Assembly: GCA_019454045.1 (NCBI GenBank)
Contig: SKCR01034823.1
Coordinates: forward strand, 1-64,000
Length of the DNA stretch: 64,000 nt
Source: Zanthoxylum bungeanum
Lineage: Eukaryota; Streptophyta; Magnoliopsida; Sapindales; Rutaceae
Direction of reading: 5' to 3'
Part shown: positions 36,678 to 46,546 of the stretch, one piece after another
Layout: each line of letters begins with the position of its first letter
Position numbering within the stretch: the stretch's first letter is position 1
Position numbers and translations under genes: made by a program
Notes under the pieces: generated by a model
What the model was told of the DNA's origin: nothing
The model's input: only the letters and a program-made list of their open reading frames with translations
The model's database searches: none

Positions 36678-38784
36678 TGTTATACAAAATGACCCATAGC
36701 GTCACTATTTGCACAGATCATTGTGTTGTTGTAGCAAATTAACTATGTGACAAGGAAATTGCACTCTCATCATTTGTGATTAGATCGCCATAGATATATA
36801 AATGAAGAGAGGTCCACATGATTAGTTCCTAGACTGAGAATGATATGAGACAGTATCAGTCCCCGAAGGATTAATCATTAAATATCCATAGCCGGAGTAT
36901 TATCGAGACTGGACATCGATAATGCGGAATAGGCTAGTATTGCACTTGTGTGCGTTGTGAGGGCACAACAGCATAGTTCTCATATATATAAGTATTGGAT
37001 ACTTATGCAAGTGCGATAGGAGGTCGTGTTTAACCGATGGTACGGGAAACAGCTTCGCTCTGGATAGACCCTTCGGAATCCCATTGGTATTATGACTATG
37101 TGTCTATGGGAGGCCGAAATCAAGGTAGGTGTGTATAGTCTTAACCTGAGACTTGCATCGCTAATACTTACGATAATCGGTAGACTTTGGTCTTGGTGGT
37201 ACAGGGCTTTAACCGGTTCTGTGTACACCACTTCTGGGTTTATCAGAGAGTCGTAGTGTATTGGGTGTGATGTCAAGACGGAAGTATCACTTCAGTCATA
37301 TTGGAGATGATGTCACGCAGGATATGGTATTAGTGCTCTTAAGTGATGCGCATCCAATCGTGATATTATGACCAGGTCATGAATATCCGATTATAGAGAC
37401 TAGTTACCAGACATCCGACATGTGCTTCGGACGGGGCAGACACTTATCCAGCCCCAGCCCTAGCACGTGACTATCCGATACTGGGCCGATACACACAATA
37501 CGATGGTATACTACGCTTGATATAGATCTTAAATATTCTTAAAAGGATATGTCCGGAGAATTGGGAAGACTTGGTGCTTTGCTAGGAGTCGACCTTGTCT
37601 CGTAAATCGGTAGAACGTAGTACTTGGTACTTACGTGATTCGGATACTCCGACGACCGTATTTACTGCCAACTTATCCGGGGATCTCATGGGTCGCTTCC
37701 CGATAATCCACCGATGACGCACAACTCGCACTCTTGAATAATCTGGGATTATATAGAAGAGAGAGAAAATTAATCTAGGATTAATTACGGAGATATTTTA
37801 TCTAGGATAAAATATCGTCTAGAGAGAGATAACGATTAATTCGGAATTAATCGATTAATTAATATATTCGATATATAAAACGAAATTAGATTTCGACGCG
37901 GAATTAAAATTAGATTTTAATTCGGGCAAACGAATTAATTTAGAATTAATTCGTTAGCGACGTGAATAGTGAATTCGCTAGGCGTAATCATTTAATTACG
38001 ACGCGACGGAAAAATCGTTAATTTGGAATTAACGAACCCGAGCCCGAGTGTGATTGCGAGCGCATTCGTATTTCGAATTCGAGTGCGGCGACGCAAGTCA
38101 CATCAAGCGTCAAATCAAGCGTCAAATCATTCGTCACATCAAGCGTCAAATCAAATGTCACTTTGAGTGATGTGATTGATTGATTGAAAGACATGTCACT
38201 TTATTAAAGTTGATATGACTTAAAGTTGATGTGAATAGTGGATGCAAGTGGTTGGAAAGCATCTTTTGCTTTTGGCTCCAACATTTTTGCTTGATTTTGA
38301 ATTAAAGTAAAATGGTAAATCATTTTATATTTTGGAAATATAAAAGGTAAATTGATTTACACTTTTGCAACCAACCATTACAACTTTCTTCTCTCTCTTT
38401 TTCTCTCTTCTTCCCCCGCCATTACCCAATTTTCTTCACTGGTTTTGAACCAGAAATGGCGTGAACTTTAGGGAAGCTTAGAGTGGTTTTCATGGTGAGA
38501 AATCAAGTGCTAGCACACTTACGAGTCTTGCGAAGGTGGTAGAGAGGTTCACCCATGAGCCGGGATCCGTTAGACGAGGCTTGGAGCTCCGTTTTCTCAG
38601 CTCAAAACTGAAATTAGAAGGCAGTGGACTGGTCAGATTTGGCGCCCTTGGCAGTGAGTTTTGTGGGTTCGTTCGTCTTCAAATCGACTCAACCGATCGA
38701 TGTGAGTATTCCGCTACCTCCGTTGATGTATTCACACAATGTTTCATGTCTTGTTTGATCTTGGGACCTAGATAATAACCAACA
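36678..38784 (+). repeat. 3' LTR of element K
   Basis: 2107 bp, TGTTATACAAAATGACCC to ATAATAACCAACA. The T at its sixth position differs from the 5' LTR (G). Differences from the 5' LTR are roughly a dozen in the first kilobase, mostly single-base indels. One short duplication of CAAATCAAGCGT-type sequence occurs near 38105-38150. Confidence 0.93.
37738..38035 (+). repeat. Hairpin ladder in the 3' LTR of K (best example)
   Basis: Nine perfect inverted repeats in 298 bp, every spacer exactly 3 nt: 37738-37752 (arm 6, TGG), 37768-37786 (8, TAG), 37792-37816 (11, TAG), 37833-37853 (9, CGG), 37862-37876 (6, TCG), 37881-37895 (6, TAG), 37901-37923 (10, TAG), 37929-37955 (12, TAG) and 38015-38035 (9, TGG). 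They cover 181 of 298 bases. The arms are AT-rich and differ from one another. Confidence 0.95.
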
Positions 38785-39305
38785 GAGAGACCTTTCACTT
38801 GAAGTAACCCCCAAATTAATTTAATAGAATTAAATTAACTGTTATGGAACTTCAAAAGACTTGAAAAAATAAAGAGACTTGCAAAAATTGGCTGGGACGG
38901 GCCCACACAATTTGGTCCAGCATTCGTGTACGCAGGACGCGCAGGTGCACACGAGTCAGGCCTGATCGGATTTTGATTTGCACCCCCCCTGCGCGCGCAC
39001 GTAGAGAGAGCCTCTATCTTTATAACTCTTACCCATCTACATATGAGCAATCATATATGAACACAACTTCTCTCTATTAGCTTTCCCATGTGGGACAAGC
39101 GCATTTCTCTTTATTTTCCAACACCAATGGGTGAACTTTGAGAAACAATTTCTCATTCACCCAAGCACCATTTTAAGCATATGAATATATCATTCCGAAC
39201 TACTCACGGAGGAGTATCCGAATCATTCAATAACAACCACTAACACGAAGTGGACCATGCTTAAAATTGTGCCTCAAAATACTTACTCATAAGCATTTTC
39301 CAACA
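38785..39305 (-). repeat. 5' LTR of element H, second segment
   Basis: Continues the right LTR of H after insertion K, beginning with K's GAGAG duplication. It holds the uninterrupted equivalent of F's insertion site (GGGCCCACACAATTTGG) and ends TTTTCCAACA at 39305. Confidence 0.88.
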
Positions 39306-39368
39306 GTATCGTTTTAAAGTGAATCGAATCGAATGAATAAATGAATCATAACCCAAATTGCCACCCTA
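39306..39368 (+). mobile_element. hAT-like MITE, right end (other side of element H)
   Basis: 63 bp matching the end of the complete MITE (AAATTGCCACCCTA), followed by the 8-mer ACCTCAAT. Partner of 17447-17932. Confidence 0.82.
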
Positions 39369-40530
39369 ACCTCAATACCCTTCTAATTTTTTTTTTTAAA
39401 AAAATCAAAAAAAAAATTCTCATCTTATTAATGTTTTAACATATTTACCATTCTCATAAATAATTAACAATTTTACATTATTATTGCAGTGAACTAATAA
39501 TATTTTATTGTTAGATAATTTTTTTTATTTTTATTTTTATAAAACTTACATGATGACATGTACATTAGAAATACATTATATAAACCTCTCATATATTCCC
39601 AGTAAGAGTTACATTTTATAAGATAATTAAATAAAAAAAATCTTTAGAGAAAAAAGATTTTTTAATATTTTGTATATAAATGTTATGTTTTTAATCATCT
39701 AATGCATAATAATGGTGAAAAAATGTTAATTGTTTTATTATGAAGGGTAAATAAGTAAAATAACCAATATTTTTTTTGACTTTTTCAAATCAAGGGTATT
39801 AAGGTATTATGATAACAATAGAGAGGAAAATGGTAGATGTTACAAATCTTTTCTTAAAATGGTTATTTACATTTCACTATTAAATTTATAATAAAATAAT
39901 AATTTTGTACTGTAAAATTTAAAATATTATATTTTATTACAAAATTTATAAAATTTAAGGTAAAATAATATTTTACAACTAAAGTTATATAAAAATTTAA
40001 AATTATACTACTTTCCTTTAGTTGACCTTATACTTAATGTTAAAATGCAACAATCAACTAAAAGTTTAACAAAAAAATAGTATAATATGTAATTTTATTA
40101 TAAGTTTAGTAATTAAATATAATATTTCAAATTTTAAAATAAGAAATTATTATTTTATCATAAATTTAATAGTAAAATATAAATAATCATTCTTACAAAT
40201 AAATAATAATATTTTTAAAATAACATTTACAAAAATTGCTTGACCGGAATTGTTTATTACAAATGTTAAAAATTTGGTTCAATTTCAAGATTCAGATCCA
40301 CAAAATAAATGTTTTATAAGTAGTTTTTGAATGATCCAAACAAAATTATATGTGAAAAAATATATATTAAAAATCAATCAAAATTACAACGGAATCAACA
40401 TATTTAATATTTTATGTCACAGGAGATTGTAATAAATGAGGTCAAGACAGAAAAGGTAAATAAAACTAGATAGACGCCTAGACTTCTCTCAATAACAAAT
40501 AAGATTTTAATATCTCAAATTCTATAACAC
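39369..40530. other. Very AT-rich non-coding sequence
   Basis: Runs of A/T, with reshuffled phrases such as AATTTAAAATATTATATTTT and TTATAATAAAATAAT. I see no gene, LTR or RNA gene. Confidence 0.5.
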
Positions 40531-40547
40531 AGACTATCTTTACACTT

Positions 40548-41099
40548 TTTTTTTTTTTGAATGGAAATTAAATTTCATTCCTGAACTGATGTAAAAATAC
40601 AAGAAATTTTTGAAGGAAAGTCTCATTTCCAAATAACAGGTAAATATGCTAGAAAAGCTTACTTAGCTAGCGCTTGGGCAATAACATTACTAGATCTAGG
40701 GGTGTAGCTAAGTCTAGATCCTGTTAATCTTGCTAACCTCTCCTTAATATCTTCAATAACCCAAAAAACTTCAGTCTTGCTGCCCTCCCTGTTAGCAACC
40801 CAGTTGACGACATTCTGACAATCTGACTTAATCCATACTAATCGACAATGGGCTTCAATTGCTACATCCAATCCAAAAGTGATTGCTTCCACTTCCCCAT
40901 AAAATCTGGTATTTTTGATAGTTGCTGCAATCACTTCCCCTTTATCGTTTCTTATAACAACCCCAAGTCCTGTTATCATACTGTCTTTATCTATGGTTGT
41001 GTCCGTGTTAATCACAAAGTACCCTATAAAAGGATAAAAAGTCCGGCTATGGGAGCGAATAACACAGTGAATGATGAAAGAAGGTTGGGGGGAGCTGAT
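40548..41099 (-). mobile_element. 5'-truncated LINE (non-LTR retrotransposon)
   Basis: A 552-bp insert on the minus strand ending in an A-rich tail (T run from 40547 to 40558 on the plus strand). It is flanked by a perfect 17-bp direct repeat AGACTATCTTTACACTT at 40531-40547 and 41100-41116. Poly-A plus a long target duplication is the signature of target-primed reverse transcription. It contains the C-terminal RNase H domain. Confidence 0.88.
40659..41095 (-). pseudogene. LINE ORF2 C-terminus with plant RNase H domain, 5' truncated
   Basis: The frame stays open from the left stop (TAA at 40659-40661) to the 5' end of the insert near 41095; the first ATG is at 41015. Motifs of the RNase H fold seen in plant LINEs are: first strand GLGVVIRNDKGEVIAA, the E of YGEVEAITFGLDVA, the third acidic residue in WIKSDCQNVVNW, and the C-terminal YTPRSSNVIAQALAK. 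No reverse transcriptase domain remains. It is a dead fragment; it could also be read as a retrocopied RNase H-like protein, but the poly-A and truncation fit a LINE. Confidence 0.78.
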
Positions 41100-41116
41100 A
41101 GACTATCTTTACACTT

Positions 41117-41508
41117 AAAATGGGATAACTAAAAAAAAGAAGAAGACTAATACGTAACAAGACATATGTAATAAAGGTACTGATAATTAGTTTGTATCGT
41201 GTGTATCAAAAATTATAATTAATTCAATACAAAAACTTGTTTTCTATAAGGTTAGCACATCTATCTATCTATATCTAATATTTATACATTTATTTGTGTA
41301 ATTAATCTCACAAATAATAAAATTCAATAAAATACCGAGGTAGGTGTGGTCCAAATTAGTGTCATTAAACAACAAATCAACATGCTTCAAACAAATCAAA
41401 GGATAAAACCAGAAATTAGATCTACATTACATGCAAAACCCTAAAACCTTGAGAACCAGAAAAACCTGAAAAATAATGTCCAAGTCGAGATGATTCTCTG
41501 TCCTTAAG
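41117..41508. other. Unassigned AT-rich sequence before LTR E
   Basis: No supported feature. Confidence 0.4.
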
Positions 41509-43106
41509 TGTTTGGTTTCTAAGGCAATCCCAAGATCAATCCAAGCATAAAACATGTGAATACATAAAGAAGTATAATGGAATTATACTCACTTTGATCG
41601 ATTGTAGGATGTGTGTAGAACAAAAATTTGCTTTGAGAAGTTCCTCCAAGCTCCTCTTTGAAAGTTGAATCCAAGCTCCAAGCTTTGAGATTTGAGATTC
41701 CAAGCTCTTAGGAATGGTTTCCATATCAACTTGAATGATTCCTTTGATGTGCTAGCAATGGGGATTTTGCAACAAAATCACCTTCTTCCTTAGTTGTATT
41801 CAGCCAAGGAGGAAAAAATTGGGAGAGAAAATTTTGCTCAATAGGCGTGAATGGTGAGAGAGAGAAATGAGTTATGTTGACTTGTATTTGATTTCAAAAA
41901 TCAAAATAAAATGATATACCAAATATTTGGTATTAAGTCAATCACATTTCACCAAGTGTGTTTTACAAGTTAACAACCACCCACCAACTTCCATCACCAA
42001 AAAGGTAAGTTAAATAACAAGTGATGTGACTTGTGATGTGACATGTGTGCCCCACTTAAATTCAAAATCCGAGTGGTCCCGCAAATATTTCTGGGATCGG
42101 GTTCGTTAATTCCGAATTAACGAATTTTCCGTTGCGACGTAATTAAATCAAATTTAATTAAATAAATATGCCTAGTAAAATTACTATTCACGTCGCTCGT
42201 GAATTAATTCTAAATTAATTCGTTCGCCCGAATTAAAATCCAATTTTAATTCCGTTATGAAATCTAATTTCATTTAATAAATCGAATATATTATTTTATC
42301 AATTAATTCCAAATAAATCGTTGTCTCTCTTCAAATAGTATTTTATCCCAGATAAAATTTCTCCGTAATTAATCCTAGATTAATTATGTTCAAATCATAC
42401 GTCATCGGTGAATCTTCGGGAAGCGACCCATGAGATCCCTGGAAATGTTGGCAATAAATCCGGTCGTCAGACTATCCGAACACGTGCGTACCTCGTACCA
42501 TATTTTTAACCGATTTACGAGACATGGTTGGCTTCTAGCAAAGCACCGTGCCTGCCCATTCTCCAAAAATATTCTTAAAGGAATATATAATCTTTGTCAG
42601 GCGTAGTATACGTAGTATTACGTATTGCGATCCAGTATCAGATGTCACATGCAAGGCCTGGGGCTGGAATAGTGTCTGCCTCGTACAAAGCATATATCAG
42701 ATCACAAGCAACTAGTCTCTTTATTCGGATAATCATGACCTTGTCATATTATCCCGATGGTTGCAACATATTAGAGTACCAGTATGTATCCCTGTGATCA
42801 TCATCTCCAATGACTGAAGCGATACTTCCGTCTGACATCACATCCAAAACACTACGATTCTCAATAAACCAGAAGAGGCGTACACAGAACATGTTAAGGT
42901 CTCAGACGACCAAACCAAAGTGTATTGATTGTCGCAAGTACTGGTTTGCTATTAAGTCTCAAGTTAAGACCAAATACACCTACCCTGATTCGGATTCCCA
43001 TCGACACATAGTCAAACTACCAATGAGATTCAAGGGGTCTATCCAGAGCGAAGCTGTTTCCGTACCATCGGTAAACACATCCTCCTATCACACCTGCATA
43101 AGTATC
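41509..43106 (-). repeat. Copia LTR E (solo LTR or 3' LTR), cut by element C
   Basis: Starts TGTTTGGTTTCTAAGGCAATC, like the sense end of G and K, and stays LTR-like until ATAAGTATC at 43106, where the gypsy LTR begins. The last ~300 bp of a full LTR (through ATAATTGTCTAACA) is missing and should lie to the right of C, beyond the window. No primer-binding site lies left of 41509, so this is a solo LTR or the outer (3') LTR of a minus-strand element. Confidence 0.85.
42102..42386 (-). repeat. Hairpin ladder in LTR E
   Basis: Perfect dyads include TTCGTTAATT/AATTAACGAA spacer CCG (42102-42124), AATTAAAT/ATTTAATT spacer CAA, GAATTAAAAT/ATTTTAATTC spacer CCA, GAAAT/ATTTC spacer CTA and TAATTAATC/GATTAATTA spacer CTA (42366-42386). 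Confidence 0.87.
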
Positions 43107-43994
43107 TGACCGCGTAATCACACACGTTTAACGCAAGCGCACGTATCGTTCAAGTAGTATAAAAAGATATCGATCCCACGAGGACTTATTACCTATTCTA
43201 TCAATTTTATGAGGTCAAGTTATTACTAATATCTAACAAGTTGTTTGATTGTTTAGAAAGATGATGATTCTAAATTTAAAACAAGTAAAAGAAATTGAGA
43301 GTAGATTAATGAGAATTAAAAATATCTAGGGTTGTGAATTTTTCCAATATTAATTAAAAGATGAAGTAGTTAAATCATAGTTGGGTAAAATATGAATTAT
43401 TAATCTGGAACACTAAATTATGTAAAAGCCTCTTCCGATGGTCATTTACAAATACCTAGAATAATCAAATTGAACCATATGTCTATGTCAATTAAATTAC
43501 CTGGATTCATTAAGATTGAATTCCAATTATGATTACCCCCTCCCAACAGGTAGATTCCTATCCTGTAAGGAAATCTATTAAAGGTTTATCTATCCGTAAA
43601 GAAGATTGTGGGTTGTTGAGTATAAGGTCTTTAAACTTAAAATCCCTATGTCTAGTTCATTTTAAGTTTTATCTAATCAATTTTTAATGGCCAGTTAATA
43701 AAAAGGCATTAAGATTATGACTCAACAAATAACTCTTTAAATTACCCAAACTATAATCTAACTCTTTTTAAAACCGTGATATTAGATTTTATCACAACCC
43801 AAGATATTTAACTTAGTTTACAACACATAGCTAAAATTGATAAAAACTTAAAAGACATAAAGTGAAATTGCTGAAAAGTAATTGTAGAATAATAATTTGC
43901 AATAAAATGAAATGAAATGCTAAGGCAAAGAATTAACTTCTACTATTTACTATTTAGATATCTCCCAATAATATATATATAATCTTGTGATTTT

Positions 43995-44180
43995 TAAACC
44001 AACCGTCTAGAATGGCGGTATCCTCATTAAGTCAATATTCAAATATACCAGCCATAAGGCGGAATAGTAAAATAAATTTAAACCAACCGTCCAGAATGGC
44101 GGTATCCTCATTAAGTCAGGTTTAAACCAGATTAATTTGAATTACCTACCGTCCAGTATGGCGGTATCCTTTATTAATTC
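43995..44180. repeat. Threefold repeat in the LTR of C
   Basis: ACCGTCCAGAATGGCGGTAT followed by CCTCATTAAGTCA occurs at about 43999-44034, 44084-44118 and (diverged) 44147-44180. Confidence 0.8.
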
Positions 44181-44608
44181 AGATTTTAAATAGTTTATAT
44201 ATTATATTTTAAGGGAGATTAATCTAAATAGCAAAAGTAAAAGTATTACCTTATTACCTCAGCATAGAGAAGTTACCTCCTCATGGATGAATAAAACTAC
44301 TATTTATATAAGAAAATTACTACTACAAACTTAAATAAAACTGAACAAAAGAAACTAAAGAAGAGAACTCTCAATTTTATATATGAAATTTCAGAGGAAG
44401 TGGTACATCAAAACTTAAGAAATTCAAATCTATTTATAGGAAAAAAAAACTAATTTTTTATTATTATTTTTCTGATTTTTTATTATTTTATTATTTTATT
44501 ATTATTTTTTTGGATCGCTGAATCTTCGACACGTGGCATGGTGGCTAACAAAGACGGCTCTATGAATTTTTGACATGTGGCATGGTGGTGCAATTACCAA
44601 AATACCAT

Positions 44609-44840
44609 CGGTGTCGGGACGCCCAAGATTACCAAAATACCATTTTTGCCAAATTTCACAGTTTTGCTCCAAATCACCTCCAGAATGTCCTGAAATTTTA
44701 TTTCGGTGTCGGGATGCCCAAAATTACCAAAATACCCTTTGTCTCGGGACGCCCAAATTACCAAAATACCCTTTTTGCCAAATTTCACCAAATTTCACAG
44801 TTTTCTTCAAATCACCTCCAAAATGTCCTGAAACTTTATT
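44609..44840. repeat. Duplicated ~95-bp block in the LTR of C
   Basis: GGTGTCGGGACGCCCAAGAT, then TTACCAAAATACC, GCCAAATTTCAC and CAAATCACCTCCA...TGTCCTGAAA. It is present fully at 44609-44703, partly at 44704-44741 and again at 44742-44840. Confidence 0.8.
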
Positions 44841-44947
44841 TATCTACAAAATAACACAAAACACATCAAAATATTCACAAAACTCAAGAAACTATATAAA
44901 TATTAAGTTAAATGAGTGGGAAATAGTGATAGTTTTACCACTCATCA

Positions 44948-44958
44948 CACCCCCAAAC
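44948..44958 (-). other. Polypurine tract of element C
   Basis: In element sense GTTTGGGGGTG directly before the 3' LTR. Confidence 0.85.
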
Positions 44959-46546
44959 CTAACATTTTGCTAGTCCTCGAGCAAAAAAAATAAAATAACA
45001 TAATAAAATTTAACTAAGCCACTTTCGTAGGGATCACGATTGCATTTAGCATATGCAACAAGCCTTTAAACCCCTAGGTGTCCCTAGTGGACGAGTTATA
45101 GTCTCGTGAGGGTTTACAGCAATGATACCCACAAACATTTTAAAAGTAAAAAGTAGTGAAACTAATGCACACAAAAGCAAAAATACAAGAGAAAAGAGAA
45201 TAAAGAAGTTAGTGACTAATTAGGTGAAACTTCTACTCCAAGTTTAGTAGTTGTTTTATTTCATTCTAAATTATTAATAAGTAAATTCTCCGATTATATT
45301 TACCATTTTCTTATATACTTAGCTAACAAAGTATTATACAACTCATTTTTGCCCACAACAGTCATAAGAACAGTTGATAAGAGAGTAATATTTTTGTCTA
45401 AATTTCTATCAGATTTCACACCTTTTTGTAGTAATGGAATAAATTTTCTGATTTTTTTTTTATTTTTCTTTGATTTTTTCTCTATTTTTTATTTATATAC
45501 AATACCTTCCATCTATGTAGCGAGCTTTGGGTCGGTGGCTCCCAAACCAGATGGCTTTAGGGCAGAGGTGTTAAAACACCCCTACGGACTTAATTACCCA
45601 GACTTCAGATATAAATATATATATTTTTATTTTTATTTTTCATCATTTTTGATCCATATAGCGAGCTTTGGGTCAATGACTCCCAAACCAGTTGGTTTTA
45701 GGGTACTAGGTGTTAAAACACCCTTACAGACTTAATAACTCGGATTTCAGATGAATTTTTTTTTATTCCATCACTTTTTTTTTGAAATGCTTCTTCTCCA
45801 ATTAAACTATAGTACTGAATATTACAATCTTTTCAATCTTAGCTCATGTCTGTATTTTACCATGAATGTTGATAATACCTGCCAACTAAGCATACGAAGA
45901 TCTATTTAAGTCAGTTTTATGGAGAATTTACAAATTAAATAATTGAAAAGGAAATAAACGAAAATTAACTTTTGTTTCGAAAAATGGGTTTGAAATACGT
46001 CTCAGGAGTGGAATTCCTTACACAGTATTCTTACCAATTCCATCTTTTTAGTCAACAAACATAAACATAAAGAAATAACTCTACTACTGGTCATGGTGTG
46101 TGACTAACTGTCGAATGGACTTCCCGTTGTAGATTCCCCAGAGGAAGGTGGAGCGAAGCTCTCTTAAATACCCAAGCCTCTTAGGCTCTTATCGCTTGGT
46201 GTCAGGAATAAACAACGAGTCCTCCAAACTAGTCTATCACACAGCAGCTACGGTGAATGATTATCTAGGTGCCTTCACAGCTTTTCCTTATAAAGAGGTA
46301 GTAAGTGAAGAAAGACACCAAACCATCACCTAGCTTAAATATGCCTCTTTTTTTTTTTTTTGAAATTTTTTTAATTTTTTTTGTATTTTTCGAAAAATTT
46401 TGGACTAAAAATAAAAACACAATAAAACAAGATACTATTAACTATTCCTCACCCCAAATCTAAATGAGACATTGTCCCCAATGTCTTAAACAATAGAAGA
46501 AGAGTTTAAAAGATAATACCTGATTAGCTGAAATTCTACAGGAAAA
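44959..46546 (-). other. 3' untranslated region of element C
   Basis: AT-rich with no gene. It holds two ~93-bp direct repeats (45518-45610 and 45659-45752) sharing TAGCGAGCTTTGGGT and CTCCCAAACCAG, a T14 run (46348-46361), and an ACATTGGGGACAATGTC motif in element sense near 46468-46485. From memory, this last motif is typical of the 3' region of plant gypsy elements, so retrotransposon sequence resumes within ~60-80 bp of the LOG stop codon. Confidence 0.7.
45518..45752. repeat. Direct repeat pair in the 3' region of C
   Basis: Copies at 45518-45610 and 45659-45752, about 85% alike by eye, separated by an AT-rich 48-bp spacer. Confidence 0.8.

Larger units (their letters stand above)
28798..38784 (+). 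mobile_element. Copia element K, complete with target duplication but with dead genes
   Basis: 5' LTR 28798-30875, primer-binding site 30877-30888, leader to about 33415, decayed and shortened gag-pol about 33420-36662, polypurine tract 36668-36677 and 3' LTR 36678-38784; total 9987 bp. A perfect GAGAG duplication lies at 28793-28797 and 38785-38789. The left LTR of H shows the empty site (AATGAGAGACC, 18706-18716). The two LTRs are about 98-99% alike by eye, yet gag-pol is far more diverged from its relatives. Confidence 0.93.
17933..39305 (-). mobile_element. Copia element H, both LTRs carrying later insertions
   Basis: Ty1/copia element on the minus strand inside a MITE. The left (3') LTR is 17933-18834 plus 22972-23362, the internal part 23363-28079, and the right (5') LTR 28080-28797 plus 38785-39305. 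The flanks GTATT (17928-17932) and GTATC (39306-39310) give a 4-5 bp target duplication; the uninterrupted MITE at about 52855 shows the pre-insertion sequence CCCGTATTCGC. Its LTR family (TGTTGGAAAATGC at the sense start) is unrelated to A, B, D and K. Without inserts each LTR is about 1.23-1.29 kb. Confidence 0.9.
43107..44947 (-). repeat. 3' LTR of gypsy element C
   Basis: 1841 bp, TGACCGCGTAATCACACACG to CCACTCATCA. The first ~480 bp matches 54101-54579. It contains two internal repeat sets (43995-44180 and 44609-44840). Overlapping open frames at 44570-44973 come from the second set and are not genes. Confidence 0.93.

Noticed and set aside
37738..38035. Hairpin ladder considered as a CRISPR array
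   Set aside because: No constant repeat and no unique spacers: arms vary and the spacers are 3 nt. The setting is a plant retrotransposon LTR.
44575..44973. 132-codon frame with repeated ITKIPSVSGRPRLPKY-like phrases
   Set aside because: Lies in the LTR of C and spans a duplicated ~95-bp block; it overlaps the LTR end and polypurine tract, so it is not a gene.
46348..46361. T14 run taken as the poly-A tail of the LOG copy
   Set aside because: The conserved retroelement motif near 46468-46485 lies between it and the LOG stop, so the tract belongs to the element's own AT-rich 3' region.
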